This document shows, piece by piece, positions 50,203-57,920 of a DNA stretch of 64,000 nucleotides. The notes under the pieces were generated by a model. That model had not been told where the DNA came from. It did not search any database and was given only the letters and a program-made list of their open reading frames with translations. The position numbers were made by a program, and so were the translations under genes. Origin of the DNA: GCA-2732755 sp965228265 (lineage in GTDB: Bacteria; Planctomycetota; Phycisphaerae; Phycisphaerales; UBA1924). The DNA is taken from positions 2,294,001 through 2,358,000 of the forward strand of contig OZ245804.1 in assembly GCA_965228265.1 (NCBI GenBank). The letters run 5' to 3'. Every line of letters begins with the position of its first letter. Position 1 is the stretch's first letter.

Positions 50203-51308
50203 GAGGTCTGCTCCGGGACGCCGCGTTCGAGGTAGGCGATCAGGCCGAGGACCGCGAGCGTCTGACCTGCGATGAGGGCCGCCTGCCAGGGTTCCGAACG
50301 CGACATCACAACCGCGCCGGCCCCGGTGATGGCCGCGAGCACCCAGATCGCGACGACCGCGCCGCGTCTGCCCAGCCCGCGTCTTGCCATGCGGTGGGAG
50401 AAGTGCTGGAGATCGCCCACGAATGGTGACTTGCCCTGCGAGAGTCGGATGAGCACCACGCTGGCAAAGTCGTAGAGCGGGATCGCCAGCAGCACCAGGG
50501 GGACAAAGAGCAGGTGCCACTGTGTGTCGCTCAGTGTCGAATCGACGTAGTTGAGCCTGACGGTGAGGAAGGCGAGCGTGAAGCCGACCACGAGCGAGCC
50601 GCCGTCGCCCATGAAGACGCGGGCCTTGGGAAAGTTGTGGGGGAGGAATCCGAGGCATGCGCCGAGCAGGACCGCCGCCCCGGCTCCGATGATCCACTGC
50701 GCGTTGACGATGGAGATGGTCAGGAGTCCGGCGCTGACGATCGCGCCGAGTCCGCCGGCGAGGCCGTCCATGTTGTCGAGGAAGTTCATCGCGTTCATCA
50801 CAACCGCGAACCAGAGCGCGGTGACGAGGACCGAGAGCCAGGGGCCGCCGACGTGGCTGTCTAGGAGTGAGAGCACGCGGGTGTCTGCGATCCATGCGAC
50901 AGCAGCGGGGACGAGCACCATCGCCAAGAGCTTGGGCTGCCAGGGCAGGGGTTTGCGGTCATCGATAACCCCGATGGCGTGGATCACAAAGAGCCCGCCG
51001 AGGAAGGCGATGAGGAGTGTCATGTTCTCGCGCACACCCCACGCGAGCTGCCCGAGCGTGTCGGCTTCGCTGGTCGCCTCGGGCCAGAACTGGGCAGCCA
51101 GACCAACCCCGCCGAGCATGAGGATGAGCGTGAGGGCGATCCCGATGCCGCCGGTGTTCGGGATGCGCCGGACCTCGGCTTTGACCTGCCCTTCGACGCC
51201 CATGCCATCCAGAGCGGAGAGGCGTTGGCCGACCTTGCGCGCCAGTCCGGTCGCGAAGAGCGACAGGACGAGTGAGGTGATTACGCAGCCGGTAAGTGCC
51301 AGGAGCAT
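50199..51308 (-). CDS. Polyprenyl-phosphate sugar-1-phosphate transferase (WecA/MraY family)
   Basis: A 369-residue integral membrane glycosyl-1-phosphate transferase with about ten helices. Diagnostic motifs are RRIPNTGGIGIAL, VIDDRKPL, NAMNFLDNMDGLAGGLGAI, FMGDGGSLVVGFTLAFL and DLQHFSHRMARRGLGRR. The family transfers a HexNAc-1-phosphate from UDP-sugar to undecaprenyl phosphate, starting an O-antigen, teichoic acid or similar glycan. WecA/TagO is more likely than MraY because no peptidoglycan genes are near and an O-antigen ligase gene follows. It starts 9 bases after the TIGR02206 gene. Confidence 0.93.
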   Translation of the reverse strand: MLLALTGCVITSLVLSLFATGLARKVGQRLSALDGMGVEGQVKAEVRRIPNTGGIGIALTLILMLGGVGLAAQFWPEATSEADTLGQLAWGVRENMTLLIAFLGGLFVIHAIGVIDDRKPLPWQPKLLAMVLVPAAVAWIADTRVLSLLDSHVGGPWLSVLVTALWFAVVMNAMNFLDNMDGLAGGLGAIVSAGLLTISIVNAQWIIGAGAAVLLGACLGFLPHNFPKARVFMGDGGSLVVGFTLAFLTVRLNYVDSTLSDTQWHLLFVPLVLLAIPLYDFASVVLIRLSQGKSPFVGDLQHFSHRMARRGLGRRGAVVAIWVLAAITGAGAVVMSRSEPWQAALIAGQTLAVLGLIAYLERGVPEQTS

Positions 51309-51317
51309 CGCGGCATC

Positions 51318-52037
51318 CTACGGGCGGGGGGCGCGAGGCGTTCGGAGCCGCGACATGATCCCAAACGGGAGCCACGCGGCGATCTCGAGAAGTGCGCCGC
51401 CGAGAAAGAGCAGGGGAAGCCTCGGGAAGGGCCAATCGCCCAGGAACGCTGTGGGCTCGGAGTGCTTGCCCACGTAGCCGTAGTTCGTCCCGATCGCGAT
51501 GTTGAGCCCGAGCAGGCAGAGCACGTACCCCGTGGTGACCGCGAGCGCAAAGAGCAGGTCATTGAATGTTGGGCGATAGCCCTCGGCGAGCACGAAGAAG
51601 ACCGCGCCACCCACGATGATGAGGTGGCTCGTCCAGAACGTCCAGAACACAAGATGCCCCGGGCCTTCGGTGATCACGGGGATGATGAAGGCTGTCGAGG
51701 AGAGGCCGACGCCCCAGAAGTAGAGGATTGTGACGAGTCTGCGATCGGGAAACAGAAGAGCCGCGGCGGCGACGAGGCCCGAGATATCGCAGAAGTGCAG
51801 GGGCAGGCTCTCATGCACATCGAAGCCGCCCTCGCGCAGAAAGAGCCAATACAGGTTGTGGAGGATCTGGAAAATAAGGATGGCGATGCCCATCGCCAAG
51901 CGAAAGCGATCGGCTTTGGCGTGATCCTGCGATCGTGTGCGGCGCTGCGCAAAGACGAGCAGGCCGACGACCACCGCGCTCACGATGAGAACGAGGAGGT
52001 GCGTGAGCGTGCCCCTCTCGAAGGTGTCGAGGCTCAT
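51318..52037 (-). CDS. TIGR02206/YwaF-family membrane protein
   Basis: A 239-residue membrane protein with about seven helices, recognised by HNLYWLFLREGGFDVHESLPLHFCDISGLVAAAALLF, the central family motif with LPLHxCxxS, and by TFWTSHLIIVGGAVFFVLAEGYRPTFNDLLFALAVTTGYVLCLLGLNIAIGTNYGYVG. The function of the family is unknown. The ATG overlaps the rlmN stop as ATGA. Its place between rlmN and a WecA-like gene suggests a housekeeping membrane role rather than an accessory one. Confidence 0.88.
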   Translation of the reverse strand: MSLDTFERGTLTHLLVLIVSAVVVGLLVFAQRRTRSQDHAKADRFRLAMGIAILIFQILHNLYWLFLREGGFDVHESLPLHFCDISGLVAAAALLFPDRRLVTILYFWGVGLSSTAFIIPVITEGPGHLVFWTFWTSHLIIVGGAVFFVLAEGYRPTFNDLLFALAVTTGYVLCLLGLNIAIGTNYGYVGKHSEPTAFLGDWPFPRLPLLFLGGALLEIAAWLPFGIMSRLRTPRAPRP

Positions 52038-53155
52038 GCCGAGTCGGCCCGGTGCTCGTGGCGGAGCTGGCCGCAGGCGGCCGCGATGTCGCGTCCGCGG
52101 CTGGCGCGGATGTGGCAGTTCGCGCCGTTCTCACGCAGGATCGTCTGGAAGCGCGTGACGTCGCTGTCGCGGGGTCGTTTGTAGGGCAGACCCTCGACCT
52201 CGTTGTACCGGATGAGGTTGATATTGGCCCGCAGCGTTTTGGCGAGGCGCGCCAACTCGCGGGCGTGATCGGACTGGTCGTTGAGTTGCCCGAGCAGCGT
52301 GTATTCGAGTGTGATCTCGCGGCCGGTCTTTTGGAACCATGCCTGACACGCGGACAGCAGCTCGGCGATTGTGGTGTACTCGGCCCAGGGGATGAGCTCG
52401 CGGCGCAGATCATCGCTCGGCGCGTGCAGCGAGAGCGCGAGCGTGACGGGCAGGTCGAGTTCTTCGCCCAGCTTGCGGATCGCCTGGGGCAGGCCCACGG
52501 TCGAGATCGTGATCCGGCGTGCACCGATGCCCATGCCCTCGGGTGTTGGGGCGGCCAGGCGGCGCACGGCATTGACGACGGGCCGGAAGTTGCTCAGTGG
52601 CTCGCCCATGCCCATGAACACGACATTGCTGATCCGCCCGACGCCTTCGAGTTGCCCGAGACGCCAGGCCTGTTCGACGATGCGTCCGGTCGAGAGGTTG
52701 CCGTCGAGACCCGAGAGGCCCGACGCGCAGAATCGGCATCCGACGGGGCAGCCGACCTGGCTCGAGATGCACGCGGTTTTGCGCGAGGTATCGGAGCCGA
52801 GCGAGGGAATCATCACGCACTCGGTCTGCCGGCTCGGGTCGTCCTGGAGGACGCTGAGCTTCATGGGCTCGCCCGGTGGTGCGGGCTCGTCTTCCCACTG
52901 GATCAGAAGCTTTTGTGTGCCGTCGGTTGCGAGCTGGTGGCTGATGGTCCTGCCGGACAGGATGGTCATCTCCGCCGCGATGCACTCGCGGTCGCGTGCG
53001 GAGAGGTTGGACCACGCGCTGGGGTCGGCGCTGCCGTGCTGGTAGACCCATTCGAGGATCTGGCGGGCGCGGAATCGTTTCATGCTGCGCGCTTCGCACC
53101 ATTGGCCCAGATCGTCGGGTGTCATCGAGAAGAGGTGGTGTTCCGGGTGCTTCAC
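52034..53155 (-). CDS. rlmN: 23S rRNA (adenine-C2)-methyltransferase RlmN
   Basis: A 373-residue radical SAM methyltransferase. The cluster motif CxxxCxxC is C136, C140 and C143 in GCPVGCRFCASG. GMGEPLSNF (SAM binding), ALSLHAPSDDLRREL and the C-terminal RASRGRDIAAACGQL, with the mechanistic cysteine, complete the RlmN pattern. It methylates A2503 of 23S rRNA and A37 of some tRNAs. The GTG start at 53155 overlaps the ispH stop (GTGA); further upstream the frame is only a shadow of ispH. The downstream overlap with the TIGR02206 gene is ATGA. Confidence 0.96.
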   Translation of the reverse strand: MKHPEHHLFSMTPDDLGQWCEARSMKRFRARQILEWVYQHGSADPSAWSNLSARDRECIAAEMTILSGRTISHQLATDGTQKLLIQWEDEPAPPGEPMKLSVLQDDPSRQTECVMIPSLGSDTSRKTACISSQVGCPVGCRFCASGLSGLDGNLSTGRIVEQAWRLGQLEGVGRISNVVFMGMGEPLSNFRPVVNAVRRLAAPTPEGMGIGARRITISTVGLPQAIRKLGEELDLPVTLALSLHAPSDDLRRELIPWAEYTTIAELLSACQAWFQKTGREITLEYTLLGQLNDQSDHARELARLAKTLRANINLIRYNEVEGLPYKRPRDSDVTRFQTILRENGANCHIRASRGRDIAAACGQLRHEHRADSA

Positions 53156-54228
53156 GGGCCGACCTTCTCGGTGAGGGTGGGGGGATTGCTGCGCGCAGAG
53201 ACGGTCAGGGGCACGGCTCCGTACATCTCGCCAGAGGAAATCCCGCTTTCGACCGTGACGAGGCCCGAGCCGACCTCGACGCCCTCGTCTTTCATGAGGC
53301 GGCGCAGGGCCGCGGGGAGGGCGAACTCGATGGACTCGTCGACGATGTCCCATTGTTCGATCGTGCCGCCGAAGCGTTCGAGGAGCGTCCGGCAGATGGC
53401 GGCGACCAGATCCTCGGGCGCCGAAGCGCCGGCGGTGATCAGGACGCTGGTGTCTGATCCCTTTGTGAGCCATTCATCGCGGAGTTCGCTCGCGTCATCG
53501 AGGAGATGGGCGTCGGTCCCCACGTTCCGGGCGATCTCGGTCAGGCGGACGGAGTTGGAGGAGTTCTTGCTGCCCACGACGAGGACGAGATCGACCTCGG
53601 GCGCGATCTGGCGCACGGCGTGCTGGCGGTTGGTCGTGGCGTAGCAGATGTCCGGCTCGCCGGGTTCGTGGATGTGCGGGAATCGGCGTTTGAGGACGCG
53701 GATGATCTCGCCGGCGTCGTCGGTCGAGAGCGTGGTTTGTGTGAGATAGACGAGTTTCTCGGCGTCAGCGACTTCGATCGTCTCGGCGTGCTCGGGAGAT
53801 TCGACGACGAGGGTGGAATCGGGGGCTTCCCCGTAGGTGCCGACCACTTCCTGATGGTCGGCGTGGCCGATGAGCAGGATCTGGTAGCCCTTGCGCGCGT
53901 AGCGGACGGCTTCCGAGTGGACCTTGGTGACCAGCGGGCAGGTCGCGTCGATCGCGACGAGGCCACGATCTTGTGCATTTTGGCGGATTTCGGGCGGGAT
54001 GCCGTGGGCGCTGAAAACGACGACTGAGCCCTCGGGGACGTGATCGAGGGATTCGACAAAGACGACGCCGCGGTCTTTGAAACGCCCGACTACGTGTCGG
54101 TTGTGCACGATTTCGTGGTAGACGTAGATGGTTCGGCTGGGGTAGAGGTCGACCACGCGGTCGACGACATCGATCGCCATGCGGACGCCGGCGCAGAAGC
54201 CTCTCGGATTGGGGAGGATGATTCGCAT
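53152..54228 (-). CDS. ispH: 4-hydroxy-3-methylbut-2-enyl diphosphate reductase
   Basis: A 358-residue IspH enzyme, somewhat longer than the usual 310-320. The three iron-sulfur cysteines are C12 in RGFCAGV, C97 in DATCPLVTK and C195 in DICYATTNRQ. Other family motifs are YHEIVHN, FSAHGIPPE, IGHADHQEVVGTYGE and SSNSVRL, and GASAPEDLV. It makes IPP and DMAPP in the last step of the MEP pathway, the source of undecaprenyl and other polyprenyl carriers. It is first in an operon with rlmN, a membrane protein, a WecA-like transferase that uses polyprenyl phosphate, and an O-antigen ligase. Confidence 0.96.
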   Translation of the reverse strand: MRIILPNPRGFCAGVRMAIDVVDRVVDLYPSRTIYVYHEIVHNRHVVGRFKDRGVVFVESLDHVPEGSVVVFSAHGIPPEIRQNAQDRGLVAIDATCPLVTKVHSEAVRYARKGYQILLIGHADHQEVVGTYGEAPDSTLVVESPEHAETIEVADAEKLVYLTQTTLSTDDAGEIIRVLKRRFPHIHEPGEPDICYATTNRQHAVRQIAPEVDLVLVVGSKNSSNSVRLTEIARNVGTDAHLLDDASELRDEWLTKGSDTSVLITAGASAPEDLVAAICRTLLERFGGTIEQWDIVDESIEFALPAALRRLMKDEGVEVGSGLVTVESGISSGEMYGAVPLTVSARSNPPTLTEKVGP

Positions 54229-54480
54229 GATTGGGGAGGGATTGGTGTCCTTCAGATGATGGTAGGTCGCGGTGTGGACCTGTCGGTTCTGGGGGAGTCA
54301 GCGATGCCGATAGAATATTCCCCAAACAGTCGGTCAGTGTCTCGTAAGCGATCTTTCCTCACATGCCTTCTGGCCTCTGACCGGGTACGCTACTGCGCGG
54401 CTTCGTGTGCGAGCGTGGCCGGGATGTAGGGAAGTGGATGCAATCCGGGGCGTTCGCCCGGGTGGTTGCCGGAGCAGGGT
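54229..54480. other. Intergenic region between ispH and the small anchored protein gene
   Basis: This 252-base divergent spacer has no supportable gene. It contains an AT-rich segment (GATAGAATATTCCCC, 54312-54326) that could hold the ispH promoter. For the plus strand there is TACGCT (54386-54391), of the -10 type seen elsewhere. A GGGC-GTTC-GCCC hairpin (54448-54459) lies shortly before the ribosome site of the next gene. Confidence 0.45.
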
Positions 54481-54852
54481 ATGAAGAGCAAGCCGGTCCA
54501 GATCGCGATCATTGTCATCGGACTGCTGGTAGGAGCGTTCGGGATCTTCCTTGCGATGTCGGGCAACGCAGGCCCGGATCTTTCAGATCGGATGATGATG
54601 GTCGATGTGACCACCGGAGAGACCTTTGCCGTTTCGACCAAGGGTCGCAGCATCGTTATCCCTTACAAGAATCCTGATACCGAGCAGTTCACGTTGTTGC
54701 CCATGATTCAGAACGAAGAAGGCGGCGACTGGTACGTGAAGTCGCGGTACATGGTCGCGCTCGACGAGATCGAGAACAAGACCGACAAGCTGGATCAGGA
54801 ATCCGGCAAACTCTCGATCGATCCCGACGTTAAACCCCGCAAGATTAACTGA
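54481..54852 (+). CDS. Small single-pass anchored protein of unknown function
   Basis: A 123-residue protein with one N-terminal membrane helix (VQIAIIVIGLLVGAFGIFLAM, about 6-26) after a positively charged start (MKSK). About 95 hydrophilic residues follow, containing MVDVTTGETFAVSTKGRSIVIPYKNPDTEQFTLLP and GDWYVKSRYMVALDEIE. No domain is recognised. GGAG stands about 7 bases before the ATG. It precedes a pseudopilin gene by 41 bases and is probably expressed with it, so a role in the same surface structure is possible. Base composition here looks less G+C-rich than the flanking genes. Confidence 0.72.
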   Translation: MKSKPVQIAIIVIGLLVGAFGIFLAMSGNAGPDLSDRMMMVDVTTGETFAVSTKGRSIVIPYKNPDTEQFTLLPMIQNEEGGDWYVKSRYMVALDEIENKTDKLDQESGKLSIDPDVKPRKIN

Positions 54853-54893
54853 TCATTGAGACTGGGCTTTCGTATCCCGCGATGGAGATACAG

Positions 54894-56018
54894 ATGGAAA
54901 TGACGGACATGAAAAACCGTGCGTTTACGCTCATTGAACTTCTCGTGGTGATCGCGATCATCGCGCTGCTCATTGGGATTCTGCTCCCGGCGCTTGGGAC
55001 CGCGAGATCTGCGGCCCGTTCACTGGTGGACCAGTCTCAGCTTCGGTCGCTCGGCCAGGGGCAGAACTTCTACGCATCCAGCAACGACGACTATTACGCC
55101 TGTGCGACTACCTCGGGATGGGCAGGCTCGGTGGGGGTGAAGCTCGCATCGGGGAACACCAACAAGCAGACATACACAGGCTCGACAACGGCGTCCACAC
55201 CGACGCAGTTCTACGACTTCATCAGCCCGACCATTGGCGAGGAGATGGGGTTCTCATCGCAGCGGTCACACCGGATGGGGAACATCTTCAACGATTTCGC
55301 CGACCCGGCTGCCCGTGAGTATGCGATTATCTATCCCGGTTCAAGCGGTGCAGACCGAGGCGACTTTACTGACTACGTTGAGAGCAATCGCGGGTATCGA
55401 CAGATCAGCTACCTGATGCCGGGCACATTCTCGGTGTGGGGTACGCCGAATGCGGGCGGGTTTGTTCCAGGCCAGGGTCTTTCGTCAGGCGATGAGGGGC
55501 GCTGGGACAAGTTGTATGGTGATGTACCCATGTCATGGGGCGGCACCTCGAATGGTCAGACTTCGGCAATTGCCACTGAGGTGAAGACACCTCGTGGATT
55601 CCGGAACCGGCTCGATCAGGTCGGTCCCCCTTCGGCGAAGATCCTGGTCGCCGACGGCACGCGTTACGTTGATAGTGACAAAACGCTTGACTTTGATGCG
55701 TCTCCCTACACGCGAGTCTTTGGCGCGTTTACTGAAGGGACGCCCCAGTGGGTTGAAAATACTGCCTACGGCGCGGATGGGCCTGGGGGTGGCGCAAATC
55801 TGCCGCTTTCGTTCAGGCATCCAAACAACTCGCTCAATGCGGTGTTCTTCGATGGTCACACCGAGAACATGAAGCAGGAAGAAGTCTGGACTGATATGGC
55901 CAAATGGGCACCGACAGGGAGCTATGTCCCCGGTGGAGCGGTTGGCAGTCTGACGGAACAGGCGCAGGAGTGGCTCGAAAAGCTCCCGGACTCAAATGGC
56001 GGTTACTTCCTGCCCTGA
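54894..56018 (+). CDS. Pseudopilin-like protein (prepilin N-terminal leader, H-x-DG tail)
   Basis: A 374-residue planctomycete-type pseudopilin. The leader is MKNRAFTLIELLVVIAIIALLIGILLPALGTARSAARS, with cleavage between A and F (Ala replaces the usual Gly). It continues with QSQLRSLGQGQNFYASSNDDYYAC, and near the end carries LSFRHPNNSLNAVFFDGHTENMK, the H-x9-DG family tail. The mature protein would be membrane-anchored or part of a pseudopilus. Four in-frame ATG codons occur (54882, 54894, 54900, 54909); 54894 is chosen because GGAG lies 6 bases upstream, although 54909 gives the more typical leader length. An intrinsic terminator follows directly. Confidence 0.9.
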   Translation: MEMTDMKNRAFTLIELLVVIAIIALLIGILLPALGTARSAARSLVDQSQLRSLGQGQNFYASSNDDYYACATTSGWAGSVGVKLASGNTNKQTYTGSTTASTPTQFYDFISPTIGEEMGFSSQRSHRMGNIFNDFADPAAREYAIIYPGSSGADRGDFTDYVESNRGYRQISYLMPGTFSVWGTPNAGGFVPGQGLSSGDEGRWDKLYGDVPMSWGGTSNGQTSAIATEVKTPRGFRNRLDQVGPPSAKILVADGTRYVDSDKTLDFDASPYTRVFGAFTEGTPQWVENTAYGADGPGGGANLPLSFRHPNNSLNAVFFDGHTENMKQEEVWTDMAKWAPTGSYVPGGAVGSLTEQAQEWLEKLPDSNGGYFLP

Positions 56019-56047
56019 TACACTTCCAGTCTTTCGAAATCCTGAAG

Positions 56048-56072
56048 CCGCCCGCTCGCCGGGCGGTTTTTT
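56048..56072 (+). terminator. Intrinsic terminator of the pseudopilin gene
   Basis: CCGCCCG (56048-56054) and CGGGCGG (56060-56066) form a 7-bp stem with a CTCGC loop, followed at once by TTTTTT (56067-56072). It lies 29 bases after the stop codon. Confidence 0.9.
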
Positions 56073-56089
56073 CATCCCAAGGATGAGGC

Positions 56090-57523
56090 ATGCATACACA
56101 GAAAGTCGTTGAGCATCTCAAGTCGAACGAGCAGGCTGCGGTTGGGCGGTTGATGGACTGGCTGCGGATTCCCTCGGTGAGCACGGACCCGGCGTATCGC
56201 GAGGACGTCGCAAAGGCTGGCGAGTGGTGCGCAGATCAGCTGCGTGAGGCGGGGTTCGAGACGCGTGTGATGCCGACGGGCTCGGCGATGGCGGCGGGGC
56301 ATCCCGTGGTGCTGGCGCACACCCCGGGCGATGCGGACTACAAGGGGCCGCACGTGCTTTTCTACGGGCATTACGACGTGCAGCCGGCCGAGCCGTTGGA
56401 GCTCTGGGACAGCCCGCCGTATGAGCCGGTGATCCGCCCCGCCAAGGGTAATGTCGGCGAGCGTGTCGTGGCGCGCGGCGCGTGCGATGACAAGGGGCAG
56501 GTGGCGACGTTCCTCGAGGCGATGCGTGCGTGGAAGGAAGTCTCGGGCAAGGCCGCCGGCGGCGTGAAGATGACGGTCCTTATTGAGGGCGAAGAGGAAT
56601 CGGGCTCGGCGAATCTCGAGAAGTTTGTGGAGGAGAACACGGACGAGCTTGGGCGCTGCGATGTGTGCGTGATCTCGGACACGGGCATGCTCGGGCGTGG
56701 TCGTCCCGCGATCACGTACGGCGTGCGCGGGCTGGTGTACACCGAGGTGACGCTGCACGGCCCGGATCAGGACCTGCACTCGGGACTCTGGGGCGGGCGG
56801 ACGCCGAACCCGGTGAACGAACTCTCGAAGGTGCTGGCGCAGCTCTGGGACGAGGACCGCCGAGTCACGATCCCGGGCTTCTATGACGATGTGCGCCCGA
56901 TCGGTGATGATGAGCGGGCGCAGTGGAAGAAGCTGGGTGTGGACCCGGCTGCGGCACTGGCGACGATCGGGCTTGGTCCCGAGGCGGACGTCGGCGAGGC
57001 CGGGTACACGTCGGTGGAGCGCGAATGGGCGCGCCCGACGTGCGATATCAACGGGATCTATGGCGGGTACACGGGCAAGGGCGCCAAGACGGTGATCTCT
57101 GCCAAGGCAACGGCCAAGGTGAGTTTCCGTCTCGTGGCGGATCAGGAGCCGAGGAAGGTCGCCGAGGCTTTCTTTGCGTGGCTCAACGAGCGCACGCCGA
57201 CGGGGTGCCGGTGGGAGCTGACGGACATGGGCGGGGGGCACCCGGCGACCACGCCGACGGATTCGCCAACGCTCAGGGCGGCGGTCGCGGCGCTCAAGGA
57301 CAGCTCTGGCAGCGAGGCGGCGCTGATCAAGTCTGGCGGGTCGATCCCGATCGCGGGCATGCTCAAGGACAAGCTCGGGCTGGACACGATTTTCATGGGC
57401 TTCGGGCTCGAGGATGACCGTGTGCATTCGCCCAATGAGAAATTCGAGCTGGACTGCTTCCGCCTGGGCATGGAAGCGCACGCCCGGCTGATCGAGAAGC
57501 TCTGGGCGATCGAGAAAAACTGA
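56090..57523 (+). CDS. M20-family dipeptidase/metallopeptidase
   Basis: A 477-residue enzyme of peptidase family M20 (ArgE/DapE/carnosinase group). Metal ligands and catalytic residues are visible: H94 and D96 in YGHYDVQPAEP, D133 in GACDDKGQ, and E168/E169 in EGEEESGS. The dimerisation (lid) domain runs from about 200 to 370, and the final histidine is in DDRVHSPNEKF. No signal peptide is seen, so it is cytoplasmic and probably trims dipeptides or related amides. The ATG follows the terminator of the upstream gene by 17 bases, with AAGGATGAGG as ribosome site, so its promoter must lie within or upstream of that terminator. Confidence 0.94.
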   Translation: MHTQKVVEHLKSNEQAAVGRLMDWLRIPSVSTDPAYREDVAKAGEWCADQLREAGFETRVMPTGSAMAAGHPVVLAHTPGDADYKGPHVLFYGHYDVQPAEPLELWDSPPYEPVIRPAKGNVGERVVARGACDDKGQVATFLEAMRAWKEVSGKAAGGVKMTVLIEGEEESGSANLEKFVEENTDELGRCDVCVISDTGMLGRGRPAITYGVRGLVYTEVTLHGPDQDLHSGLWGGRTPNPVNELSKVLAQLWDEDRRVTIPGFYDDVRPIGDDERAQWKKLGVDPAAALATIGLGPEADVGEAGYTSVEREWARPTCDINGIYGGYTGKGAKTVISAKATAKVSFRLVADQEPRKVAEAFFAWLNERTPTGCRWELTDMGGGHPATTPTDSPTLRAAVAALKDSSGSEAALIKSGGSIPIAGMLKDKLGLDTIFMGFGLEDDRVHSPNEKFELDCFRLGMEAHARLIEKLWAIEKN

Positions 57524-57562
57524 TCTGGCTGAGGGGCCCTCGGAAGGGCTTGAGGGCTGGAG

Positions 57563-57841
57563 TCAGGCGGCCTGGGCTTGGACGGCTTCTTCGACCACTT
57601 CCGTGGCGATCTCGGATGTTTCCATGCCGGGGTTGTCTTCCTCAAGGATTTCGACTTCGCCCAGTTCGTGCTCGCCGCGGAGTTCGCGGAGGTAGCGTTC
57701 GCGGCGTTCGATGACGCGTCGTGCGAGATCGATGCGGAGGTGGGTGTAGTTGATGTCCGCAGCCACGGCGTGGAGGATGGCGACCATCGCGCCGAGCACG
57801 GTCAGGGCGATGAGGATGTCGATGGGGGAGATGTTCTCCAT
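57563..57841 (-). CDS. Small single-pass membrane protein with acidic tail
   Basis: A 92-residue protein with an N-terminal membrane helix (IDILIALTVLGAMVAILHAVAA, about 6-28). A basic amphipathic helix (RIDLARRVIERRERYLRELRGEHELG) and a strongly acidic C terminus follow. No family is recognised. The gene is divergent from the 793-residue membrane protein gene, with about 80 bases between. There is no clear ribosome site before the ATG, so the start is uncertain, but the helix-plus-coil pattern is protein-like. Its end lies 40 bases from the convergent peptidase gene. Confidence 0.58.
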   Translation of the reverse strand: MENISPIDILIALTVLGAMVAILHAVAADINYTHLRIDLARRVIERRERYLRELRGEHELGEVEILEEDNPGMETSEIATEVVEEAVQAQAA

Positions 57842-57920
57842 GCGGGCACAATCGGGCGTCTGGGCGTCGGTCTTCAGGGGATCTGAACGAAGAGCGGCGG
57901 ATCCCCGTAGAATCCGCCGC

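Noticed and set aside
50203..50895. N-terminal extension of the O-antigen ligase frame by 231 codons
   Set aside because: The residues are Arg/Pro/His-rich and lie antisense-frame over the WecA-like gene; the GTG at 50202 overlapping that gene's stop is the natural start.
52052..53644. 530-codon open frame on the plus strand
   Set aside because: Shadow covering rlmN and part of ispH, both of which have clear catalytic motifs on the minus strand.
57524..57562. GCCCT-CGGA-AGGGC hairpin as a terminator between the M20 gene and the small membrane protein gene
   Set aside because: The stem is only 5 bp and no U-run follows on either strand.
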